Origin: an uncultured Gilliamella sp.
Lineage (GTDB): Bacteria > Pseudomonadota > Gammaproteobacteria > Enterobacterales > Orbaceae
DNA length: 64,000 nucleotides
Direction: 5' to 3'
NCBI GenBank assembly: GCA_946482005.1
Contig: CAMLPV010000003.1
Coordinates: 1 to 64,000, forward strand
The stretch's first letter is position 1. Each line of letters starts with the position of its first letter. This document shows positions 57,369 through 64,000 of this stretch, in pieces. The notes under the pieces are model-generated. The model saw only the letters and a program-made list of their open reading frames with translations. It was not told where the DNA came from and made no database searches. Position numbers and translations under genes: made by a program.

Positions 57369-57425
57369 TAAAAGTTGCTAATAACAATAGAGCAAATTAT
57401 ATTTTGAAAATATAAGGATAAGTAT

Positions 57426-58460
57426 ATGGGTAGTTCAATTATTTTAGGCATATTTTGGCACTTTGTTGGTGCTGCCTCTGCCGCTTGTTTTTATGCACCA
57501 CTTAAAAAAGTAAAAAATTGGTCATGGGAAACCATGTGGTCAATCGCCGGACTGTTTTCATGGATCATTTTACCATGGTCAATTAGTTATTTCTTATTAC
57601 CCGATTTTTGGGCTTATTACGCTTCGTTTGGTGCAGACATCTTAATGCCAGTCTTTTTATTTGGCGCAATGTGGGGCGTTGGTAATATTGGTTATGGTCT
57701 AACAATGCGTTATTTAGGTATGTCGATGGGCATTGGAATTGCTATTGGCATAACCTTAATCGTCGGTACTCTTATGACACCAATATTACAAGGTAAATTT
57801 GGTGAATTACTGGCATCGACTGGCGGTAAAATGACATTATTAGGCGTAGTCATTGCGGTTATTGGGGTTGCTATTGTGACTTATGCCGGTTTATTGAAAG
57901 AAAAAACATTAGGTGTACAAGTTGAAGATTTTAATTTAAAGAAAGGCCTTCTGCTTGCCATCATGTGTGGTATTTTCTCTGCGGGTATGTCATTTGCCAT
58001 GAGCGTCGCAGTACCTATGCACGAAAAAGCGGCTGAGCTTGGCGTAGATCATCTATATGTAGCACTGCCAAGTTATGTCATTATCATGGGTGGTGGGGCA
58101 ATTATTAATCTCGGCTTCTGTATTAGTCGACTCTGCGCTAAAAAAGAACTATCATTTAAAAAAGATATCTCAGTTGCCAAATCCCTACTGATTAGCAATA
58201 TCCTCTTTGCTATCTTAGGTGGTGCAATGTGGTATTTCCAATTCTTCTTCTATGCTTGGGGCCATGCAAATATTCCGACTGAATATGGCTTTATGAGTTG
58301 GATGCTACATATGAGTTTCTATGTACTTTGTGGTGGTATTGTTGGTTTAGCACTCAAAGAGTGGTTTGGTACCGGCAAAAAACCTGTACGTATACTTTGT
58401 ATTGGTTGCTTAGTAATTATTGTCGCTGCCAATATTGTCGGTTTAGGAATGACTAATTAA
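57426..58460 (+). CDS. rhaT: L-rhamnose/proton symporter RhaT
   Basis: Ten-helix sugar importer of the DMT superfamily, 344 residues (E. coli RhaT 344). Landmarks: [29 protein letters not shown] at the N-terminus, [36 protein letters not shown] and [21 protein letters not shown] precedes the ATG. In E. coli rhaT is on the far side of sodA/rhaSR; here it is inside the catabolic operon. Confidence 0.95.
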   Translation: MGSSIILGIFWHFVGAASAACFYAPLKKVKNWSWETMWSIAGLFSWIILPWSISYFLLPDFWAYYASFGADILMPVFLFGAMWGVGNIGYGLTMRYLGMSMGIGIAIGITLIVGTLMTPILQGKFGELLASTGGKMTLLGVVIAVIGVAIVTYAGLLKEKTLGVQVEDFNLKKGLLLAIMCGIFSAGMSFAMSVAVPMHEKAAELGVDHLYVALPSYVIIMGGGAIINLGFCISRLCAKKELSFKKDISVAKSLLISNILFAILGGAMWYFQFFFYAWGHANIPTEYGFMSWMLHMSFYVLCGGIVGLALKEWFGTGKKPVRILCIGCLVIIVAANIVGLGMTN

Positions 58461-58472
58461 AAGGAAAACATT

Positions 58473-59624
58473 ATGGCTTATAGAATGATTCTAAATGAAA
58501 CATCATATTTTGGGGCAGGTTCAATCACTCAAATCGTAGATGAAGTAAAAAAACGTGGTTTTAAAAAAGCGTTAGTAGTTACTGATAAAGACCTAATCAA
58601 ATTCAATGTTGCCACTAAAGTAACCCAGTTACTCGATAGCAATGGTTTAGTTTATCAAGTTTTTGATGAAGTTATGCCAAATCCAACCATTGGTATTGTA
58701 CAAAAAGGGGTTGAAGTATTTAAACAATCTGGTGCCGACTACCTGATTGCGATTGGTGGTGGTTCACCACAAGATACCGCAAAAGCTATCGGGATTATCA
58801 TTAACAATCCAGAATTTGCTGACGTACGTAGTCTTGAAGGCGTTGCGCCAACTAAAAAACCGGCGGTTCCAACGATTGCAATTCCAACCACAGCAGGTAC
58901 GGCTGCCGAAGTGACGATTAACTACGTAATCACAGACGAGGAGAACAAGCGCAAATTTGTCTGTGTTGACCCACATGATATCCCTGTCGTTGCGATTATT
59001 GATTCAGACATGATGACCAGTATGCCGGCAAGTTTAAAAGCTGCAACGGGCGTTGATGCTTTAACTCACGCGATTGAAGGTTATATAACTAAAGGCGCTT
59101 GGGAACTATCAGATATGTTTCATCTCAAAGCAATTGAAGTTATCTCTCGTTCATTACGTGACTCGGTAAAAGGAATTGCCAAAGGTTGTGAAGATATGGC
59201 ATTAGGGCAATATATTGCAGGCATGGGCTTCTCAAATGTCGGGTTAGGATTAGTTCATGGCATGGCTCATCCACTCGGTGCATTTTATGGCACACCTCAC
59301 GGTGTGGCTAATGCGGTGCTGTTACCGCATATCATGGCTTACAATGCCGAATTTACCGGCGACAAATACCGTGATATCGCCAAAGCGATGGGGGTAACTG
59401 CGACGGAAACCATGACTACCGAACAGGCAAGAAAAGCTGCTGTTGATGCCGTTAAACAACTTAATGCTGATGTCGGTATTCCACCTACATTAAAAGAGAT
59501 TGGCGTAAAATTAGAAGATATTCCTGCGCTGGCTCAAGCTGCTTTTGACGATGTTTGTACCGGTGGCAATCCACGTGACACTAACGTAACAGAAATTGAG
59601 CAACTATATCACGCTATTTACTAA
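58473..59624 (+). CDS. fucO: Lactaldehyde reductase (iron-dependent alcohol dehydrogenase FucO)
   Basis: Reduces L-lactaldehyde, the product of rhamnulose-1-phosphate cleavage, to L-1,2-propanediol with NADH. 383 residues. It has GGGSPQDTAKAIG (dinucleotide site), IPTTAGTAAEVT, DALTHAIEGY, and the iron ligands in HGMAHPLGAFYGTPHGVANA. Its presence shows the operon was built for the phosphorylated pathway. RBS AAGGAAA. 12 bases after rhaT. Confidence 0.93.
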   Translation: MAYRMILNETSYFGAGSITQIVDEVKKRGFKKALVVTDKDLIKFNVATKVTQLLDSNGLVYQVFDEVMPNPTIGIVQKGVEVFKQSGADYLIAIGGGSPQDTAKAIGIIINNPEFADVRSLEGVAPTKKPAVPTIAIPTTAGTAAEVTINYVITDEENKRKFVCVDPHDIPVVAIIDSDMMTSMPASLKAATGVDALTHAIEGYITKGAWELSDMFHLKAIEVISRSLRDSVKGIAKGCEDMALGQYIAGMGFSNVGLGLVHGMAHPLGAFYGTPHGVANAVLLPHIMAYNAEFTGDKYRDIAKAMGVTATETMTTEQARKAAVDAVKQLNADVGIPPTLKEIGVKLEDIPALAQAAFDDVCTGGNPRDTNVTEIEQLYHAIY

Positions 59625-59643
59625 TAAAAATCGCACAATGAAA

Positions 59644-59676
59644 TGAAATAGGTTAATTACAAATTAGCCTATTTCA
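59644..59676 (+). repeat. Hairpin between fucO and rhaM
   Basis: Arms TGAAATAGGTTAATT and AATTAGCCTATTTCA pair over 15 positions with a single G-T wobble and a 3-base loop (ACA). No T-run follows. It may trim expression of rhaM or protect the 3' end of the upstream message. Confidence 0.55.
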
Positions 59677-59693
59677 TAGGAAAAGGGATCACT

Positions 59694-60008
59694 ATGATAA
59701 GAAAAGCGAGTATTATGCAGGTACACCCTGACAAACATGCTGAATATAAAAAACGGCATGACGAAATCTTTCCTGATCTAGTAAAAGAACTTAAAGCCCA
59801 TGGTGCTCACAATTACTCAATCTTTTTAGACAGCAAACGAAATCTACTGTTTGCTTATGTTGAAATTGAATCAGAAGCGCGTTGGGATGCGGTTGCTAAA
59901 ACAGCTGCTTGTCAAAAATGGTGGGCATTTATGCAAGACATCATGCCTAGCAATCCTGACAACAGTCCGATTAGTGAACCATTAACCGAAGTCTTTTATT
60001 TAGCATAA
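59694..60008 (+). CDS. rhaM: L-rhamnose mutarotase
   Basis: Interconverts alpha and beta anomers of L-rhamnose. 104 residues, same length as E. coli RhaM and near-identical at [44 protein letters not shown] and the end DNSPIS...EVFYL. Active-site His and Tyr are kept. Last gene of the rhamnose operon, converging on rhaR. Confidence 0.96.
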   Translation: MIRKASIMQVHPDKHAEYKKRHDEIFPDLVKELKAHGAHNYSIFLDSKRNLLFAYVEIESEARWDAVAKTAACQKWWAFMQDIMPSNPDNSPISEPLTEVFYLA

Positions 60009-60014
60009 AATATC

Positions 60015-60042
60015 ACTCTCTTTTAGCCATCTGAAAGAGAGT
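60015..60042. terminator. Hairpin between convergent rhaM and rhaR
   Basis: Nine-base stem ACTCTCTTT/AAAGAGAGT with a 10-base loop, 6 bases after the rhaM stop. A- and T-rich flanks allow termination from either side, but the T-run is short. Confidence 0.55.
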
Positions 60043-60076
60043 AAATTCAATATACCGATTGTTTTAACGCCCTTAA

Positions 60077-60925
60077 TTACCCCTTTTTATCATTAAATTT
60101 AGCTCGATATTGGGAAGGAGTTTGCTCGGTTAGCTTTTTAAACACTGATGAAAAATAGTTACTATCATCATAGCCACACTCAGCGGCTATCATGCTAATC
60201 GAATAATTAGTAGTTCGAAGTAAAGACATCGCATCACATAAGCGTCTTTTTTGTAAATAACCGCTAATAGTCATCCCTGTTTGACTTTTAAATAAACGAC
60301 TAAGTGAACGACTGGCAATATGATTTTCTTTGCAAAAAACATCGATATTAAATGGCGTTGCAATACTGTTATGCAGCGCGGTAAATAATAGATCTAACTG
60401 ATGAGTCGCGGTAGGCAGAGCTACCTTTGGTGCTTGCTTAATCCGATCTAACCAAATAACTAACTGTAAAAACAGAGCCTCGGATAGATGCACGGAAGCT
60501 AAATTATTTTTCTTAGATTCAACGTCTAATTGCTCAATAAGCGGCGCTAAAAGTTTAAGATAGGACGGTTGAATTCGCCAAAAACGTTCATTATGTTTGG
60601 CCGTCACTTTAGGTAAATAAAACTCAATCGTAGATGATAAAAAAAGTGACTCTCGTAAATATAAAATATTATCCAATCTAAGGTTATTAACTGATTCATA
60701 GCCATGCACATCTTTCGGATTAATATATAAAATATCGCCACTGGTAATTGGATAAACATAATTATTCCAATGATGCAGACCATTACCAGAACAAACGATC
60801 ACAATTTCATTAAAATCGTGATCGTGCAAAGGAAAGGGTTGTTGATGATCACGTTTTTCGACAGTAACAGTATTCATCTCCGAAATAAAATAATCTTGTT
60901 TATATAAACGCAAACATCTCTCCAT
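60077..60925 (-). CDS. rhaR: AraC-family activator RhaR
   Basis: Rhamnose-responsive activator of rhaSR in E. coli. 282 residues: N-terminal cupin sensor (HDHDFNEIVIVCSGNGLHHWN, GDILYINPKDVHGYESVN) and C-terminal double helix-turn-helix (FCKENHIASRSLSRLFKSQTG; IAAECGYDDSNYFSSVFKKLT). It is called RhaR rather than RhaS because it follows rhaS (17-base gap), as in E. coli, and its DNA-binding and PSQYRAKF ends fit RhaR better. Confidence 0.82.
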   Translation of the reverse strand: MERCLRLYKQDYFISEMNTVTVEKRDHQQPFPLHDHDFNEIVIVCSGNGLHHWNNYVYPITSGDILYINPKDVHGYESVNNLRLDNILYLRESLFLSSTIEFYLPKVTAKHNERFWRIQPSYLKLLAPLIEQLDVESKKNNLASVHLSEALFLQLVIWLDRIKQAPKVALPTATHQLDLLFTALHNSIATPFNIDVFCKENHIASRSLSRLFKSQTGMTISGYLQKRRLCDAMSLLRTTNYSISMIAAECGYDDSNYFSSVFKKLTEQTPSQYRAKFNDKKG

Positions 60926-60942
60926 AAACTGTTCCTCATTAG

Positions 60943-61767
60943 TTAATGATGAGGTTTATCAGGATTATTACGTAATATTTGTGGCGAAAACGTAAACTCT
61001 TGTTTAAAGCAGGTGGAAAAATAAGCACTATCATTAAAACCACATTCTTGTGCGATGGTGGTAATGGATTTATTGCTATAAATCAGATGAGTGTAAGCAT
61101 AAGCTAACCGTAACTTCGTTAGATATTTTTGTGGTGTGATACCCATTTCATTTTTCATATGACGATGAAAAGAGCGTAATGACAATGAAAATTGTGCGGT
61201 TAACTGCTGCCAATCAATTTGTTCCTTAAAATTGATTTGTAACCAACTTAGCAGCTGCTTAACGCGATTATCACATGAACCAGAGCCCTGATTAACATAA
61301 ATATTATTACTAAAAATCAATAACAACTGTAAAAAAAGACTCTCCTGAATTGCATTGGATTGATTGGGTGTCATCTGCTTAATAATCGATTGAATATGTT
61401 CATTAGATTTTTTGTCAAAAAAATAGTGCGACTGAGTTGGATCAGAATTTGGGATTAATTGATTTATTCCATTCCCATTAATAAAACGAAATTTATCAGG
61501 GTCCCTAAACAAAATATTGGTCAAATGCAAATCATGCACGTTATCGTATAAATGACAGTCGGTAGCCTTAATGTAAAACATCATACCTGGATACAAATCA
61601 AACAGTCGCCCATTTAAAATGTGTTTGCCATATCCGCTGGTCACAATAACGATCTCATTAAAATTATGAGTATGTTCTGGGTAGACAGGTTGCGGTGCCC
61701 GAGGCTCAACGGTGATATTTTGATCGCTAGAAGAAAAAAAATCTTTATCAAGTAACATTTCAATCAT
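60943..61767 (-). CDS. rhaS: AraC-family activator RhaS
   Basis: Activates rhaB and rhaT promoters with L-rhamnose. The start at 61767 is preferred to 61779 because GAGG lies 6 bases ahead; 274 residues. N-terminal cupin: VEPRAPQPVYPEHTHNFNEIVIV, HLYDNVHDLHLTNILFRDPDKFRF, closely like E. coli RhaS. The DNA-binding end has FSLSLRSFHRHMKNEMGITPQKYL and IAQECGFNDSAYFSTCFKQEF. First gene of the rhaSR operon; a CRP site lies about 140 bases upstream. Confidence 0.87.
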   Translation of the reverse strand: MIEMLLDKDFFSSSDQNITVEPRAPQPVYPEHTHNFNEIVIVTSGYGKHILNGRLFDLYPGMMFYIKATDCHLYDNVHDLHLTNILFRDPDKFRFINGNGINQLIPNSDPTQSHYFFDKKSNEHIQSIIKQMTPNQSNAIQESLFLQLLLIFSNNIYVNQGSGSCDNRVKQLLSWLQINFKEQIDWQQLTAQFSLSLRSFHRHMKNEMGITPQKYLTKLRLAYAYTHLIYSNKSITTIAQECGFNDSAYFSTCFKQEFTFSPQILRNNPDKPHH

Positions 61768-61897
61768 TTTGAACCTCATTTCTTTTTAAAACTTACCACC
61801 ACATTCTAAAAAGTAAATTGAAATCTCACCTTTAATATTTGGACAGCTAATATAATATTTTGGCGATAAATTATAGCTATCTGGAACTTTTTATTAA

Positions 61898-62104
61898 AAA
61901 TGTGCGAAGCTTCACATTTTTAAAGCTACCGAAAAAGTCACTGTAGACCAGCAAAATGCACTTTCTGCCGGACTTATTATTGCTGAACAAAATATGTTTT
62001 GTTGGAATAGTTTAGACAGTGATACTAAATTCTCAGATAAAAGAGAACAAAAATATCGCTTGGGTACTACTTGGGGATTTATTCTGCTCAAACTACTATT
62101 GTGA
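61898..62104 (+). pseudogene. Possible gene remnant without a start codon
   Basis: A frame of 68 codons bounded by stops, with no ATG, GTG or TTG until codon 32. It reads KATEKVTVDQQNALSAGL, then FCWNSLDSDTKFSDKREQ and TTWGF, which looks more like real protein than translated spacer (few repeats, mixed charge). No family is recognised. It may be a decayed gene or chance. It overlaps the CRP site, which argues for chance in its first codons. Confidence 0.25.
61901..61916. promoter_or_regulatory. CRP site upstream of rhaSR
   Basis: TGTGCGAAGCTTCACA matches TGTGA-N6-TCACA at 9 of 10 positions and lies within a longer dyad (AAAAATGTG...CACATTTTT). It is about 140 bases upstream of the rhaS start. 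In E. coli rhaSR is also CRP-dependent from a site about 110 bases before the transcript start. Confidence 0.75.
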
Positions 62105-62408
62105 AAATATCTGCCTTTGATGCATTATTTAGGGGGATAGTTACACACTGAAGTCTGATATTTTCGGTTGTGACTAAGTTATGTTAAATCAATAAATATT
62201 TATAGCGTAAATCAGTTTCTGCCCAGCCTAGGATAATTAGAACTATAGCTTACCTATAAACCATCTACCTTGAATACAATCAAATTATCAATATAACATC
62301 AAGCTATTTTGTATATTTTTAAAGCTAAGATAAAAAACAGTCTTTTATATTCTTATCTTATTTTGCTATGATTTAATTTAATATTAATAATTTTAAAAAT
62401 TATTGACA

Positions 62409-63875
62409 ATGAAACATCTTATACAACGGATCATATTACTCACTTTCTACCTGGTATTCATTGACTTTGTACAAGCAAGTCAAGAAAGTATTTGTCACAC
62501 CGACTCTCCTTATTATGATTTGTTGGTTGAAAAGGACGGCATATATCTGCAAGAAACAGTGAAAGCTAAGAACAAAATTAGTTACATATCTCAATCAAAA
62601 GTACGCTTAACGGACATTACAGATAAGAGTGCTCGGATTATTTCTGATGATGGTAACAAGATACTTGTATTATTTAATGCAAAATACTATTTTATACCTA
62701 AACCCTTATATAGAAGAGACATCAGCAAATATGAAATTACCCCATTATTTAATGAAAATGAGGTTAGCAAAATTGTTTCTAACAAATTCTTTCTAATTTC
62801 TAACCATTGGTATTATGTCTCTTATACGTTTAAGGGGGAATCCGATAAACACAAAATACCTGAGCTCAAAGGAAATTTAGAAATCATTGCTGATAGTTAC
62901 AAATATTTAAATGATAATGTAGTTTTATTAAAAGATAATAATGCTGTGTATGTCTACGATATAAGTAAGAATAAACTTGAAAAAATTCCTCATCTCACAC
63001 CTTCACAAACATATCTTTTTCAGACACATCATTCTTATCCAAAAATTTACTACTTGTATGACGATGATACATTTTATCTGATTGATATAGACTTTAAATA
63101 CACAGACATTACCAAAGAGTTCAATCTGCAAGGTAAGTATAATGGGTTTACTAAAGCAGAGATGCACACTAATTGGTCAGGTGATTCTATGGATACAAAG
63201 GATGGGCTGATATGGATTAAAATATTTAATTCTTTTAAACCAGTTAAAGCGACCTATCTGAATGCGTACAAAGATTTATATGTGTATCATGACAAAGTAT
63301 TTAATTACAATGATTATCTTAATTGGTTTGCACACCATGAAGCTGATCCTTCTGATCCGAGCTATAGAGATGGATCAATTGATATATCAAATGTCAAAAA
63401 TCCTGGTGAATTACACGCAATTTCATCAGGTTCAGTGTTCTTTGACAATCAACAATACTATAGTCTTGAAGAAAATTCACGAAGACTAGAAAAAAAGGAG
63501 TCTTCTGTCTATCTCAAACTACTTACTACAAAAGATGATATTGAAATCAGAAAGAAGCGAATTTTTATTGACGGGCAACAACTCAATACCGATAAATTTC
63601 AAGATGCTCCGATTTTTCTGGGATCAATTGTCGATATTATAAGTCCATGTGTGGAAATTATACTTCCAGCTTGCGGCTACGAATACCGTTCAAAACAGGA
63701 TTATTATTACTTTTTTACAGATGGTAAAAAAGTTTATACTTATATCAATCCCGTAGAAAATCAAAAACCAAAAGTGCTGGATAACGTTTCTCCTCGAAAT
63801 CTCAAGGTAAACGATTACGATACTTTAAAAAAATTACTGAACATATTGGTACCAACAGCAAAGAAAAACGGTTAG
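62409..63875 (+). CDS. Secreted protein of unknown function
   Basis: A 488-residue protein. The start is set at ATG 62409, not TTG 62403, giving a clean signal peptide (KHLIQRIILLTFYLVFIDFVQAS) and export to the periplasm or beyond. The mature protein is rich in Tyr, Asp, Lys and Asn, with recurring short hydrophobic strands such as KYYFIP, HWYYVSYTF, NAVYVYD, TFYLIDID, DLYVYHD, QQYYSLEE. This suggests a beta-propeller or repeated-strand fold like DKNYY-type proteins. Cys pairs occur near ESICHTD and SPCVEIILPACGYE. No enzymatic motif is seen. Confidence 0.65.
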   Translation: MKHLIQRIILLTFYLVFIDFVQASQESICHTDSPYYDLLVEKDGIYLQETVKAKNKISYISQSKVRLTDITDKSARIISDDGNKILVLFNAKYYFIPKPLYRRDISKYEITPLFNENEVSKIVSNKFFLISNHWYYVSYTFKGESDKHKIPELKGNLEIIADSYKYLNDNVVLLKDNNAVYVYDISKNKLEKIPHLTPSQTYLFQTHHSYPKIYYLYDDDTFYLIDIDFKYTDITKEFNLQGKYNGFTKAEMHTNWSGDSMDTKDGLIWIKIFNSFKPVKATYLNAYKDLYVYHDKVFNYNDYLNWFAHHEADPSDPSYRDGSIDISNVKNPGELHAISSGSVFFDNQQYYSLEENSRRLEKKESSVYLKLLTTKDDIEIRKKRIFIDGQQLNTDKFQDAPIFLGSIVDIISPCVEIILPACGYEYRSKQDYYYFFTDGKKVYTYINPVENQKPKVLDNVSPRNLKVNDYDTLKKLLNILVPTAKKNG

Positions 63876-64000
63876 TTTAAGAAAGATCCGAGGGCACCAA
63901 TCTCCGCTAGCTGATGACATAGTTTTTTCAGTACTAGACGGGCATATACATAATTGATTTAATGTTTAGCAAATACCGGTTCTGTTCACTGACCGGAATG
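63876..64000. other. 3' end of the window
   Basis: No feature can be supported. Short frames run off the end on both strands; none is long enough to identify. Confidence 0.3.

Larger units (their letters stand above)
61780..62402. other. Intergenic region upstream of rhaS
   Basis: About 620 bases. It includes a strong CRP-like palindrome at 61901-61916 and an open but startless frame at 61898-62104. The rest is AT-rich with no recognisable gene. The part nearest rhaS presumably holds its promoter; the right half leads to the secreted protein at 62409. Confidence 0.5.

Noticed and set aside
1-64000. CRISPR arrays, tRNA or rRNA genes, insertion sequences, integrases
   Set aside because: None was recognised: no regular direct repeats with spacers, no cloverleaf-like segment in the intergenic regions and no transposase or integrase-like product.

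Overview
The window reads as chromosomal DNA of a low-GC gammaproteobacterium. Many housekeeping genes (lpoB, nagZ, tyrR, yoaA, tsaB, grxA, yggN, uvrB, yoaB, purEK, psd, mscM, rhaBA, rhaSR) look like orthologues of Enterobacterales/Pasteurellales genes, but the DNA is much more AT-rich than E. coli. Small genome-style economies (short ModC, short MscM, TyrR without ACT domain), sugar catabolism and a large glycosyltransferase region suggest an Orbaceae gut symbiont such as Gilliamella. That assignment is inference; no rRNA or other marker is in the window.

Layout. 1-3.6 kb: hinT-lpoB-nagZ-tyrR, a tight plus-strand run. 3.6-24.4 kb: a very AT-rich cell-surface glycan region. It holds a solitary dTDP-glucose 4,6-dehydratase, three WavE-type glycosyltransferases (one fused to a second domain) and one distant relative. 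It also holds an overlapping five-gene cassette (nucleotidyltransferase, glycerophosphodiesterase-like, HAD phosphatase, degenerate nucleotidyltransferase, cupin), two GT2 enzymes, two tandem MsbA-like flippases and five GT8 enzymes in mixed orientation. 24.7-30.8 kb: yoaA-tsaB, grxA, yggN, folD, ppiB-lpxH. 30.8-35.4 kb: molybdate locus modABC, divergent from modEF, with a ModE operator between. 35.8-43.3 kb: uvrB, yoaB, purEK, dgt, glnK-amtB. 43.4-49.1 kb: an unknown gene, a DsdC-like regulator, a drug/metabolite transporter and a nucleoside transporter plus purine nucleoside phosphorylase. 49.3-54.3 kb: fdhD, a DedA protein, mscM-psd. 54.4-61.9 kb: the L-rhamnose locus rhaB-rhaA-(rhaD remnant)-rhaT-fucO-rhaM with convergent rhaSR. 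62.4-63.9 kb: a secreted protein of unknown function.

Main biological points. (1) The rhamnose operon keeps kinase, isomerase, transporter, lactaldehyde reductase, mutarotase and both regulators, but rhaD survives only as a 33-codon N-terminal stub between rhaA and rhaT. The pathway therefore lacks its aldolase unless one is encoded elsewhere. (2) The translationally coupled cassette at 5.7-8.8 kb, flanked by WavE-type transferases, looks like a pathway for making and attaching a nucleotide-activated, possibly phosphodiester-linked, glycan decoration; its product cannot be read from sequence. (3) glnK-amtB has a near-perfect sigma-54 promoter with an upstream NtrC palindrome, and modABC a clear ModE operator, so classical nitrogen and molybdate regulation seem intact. 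(4) TyrR lacks the ACT domain and the Walker B glutamate.
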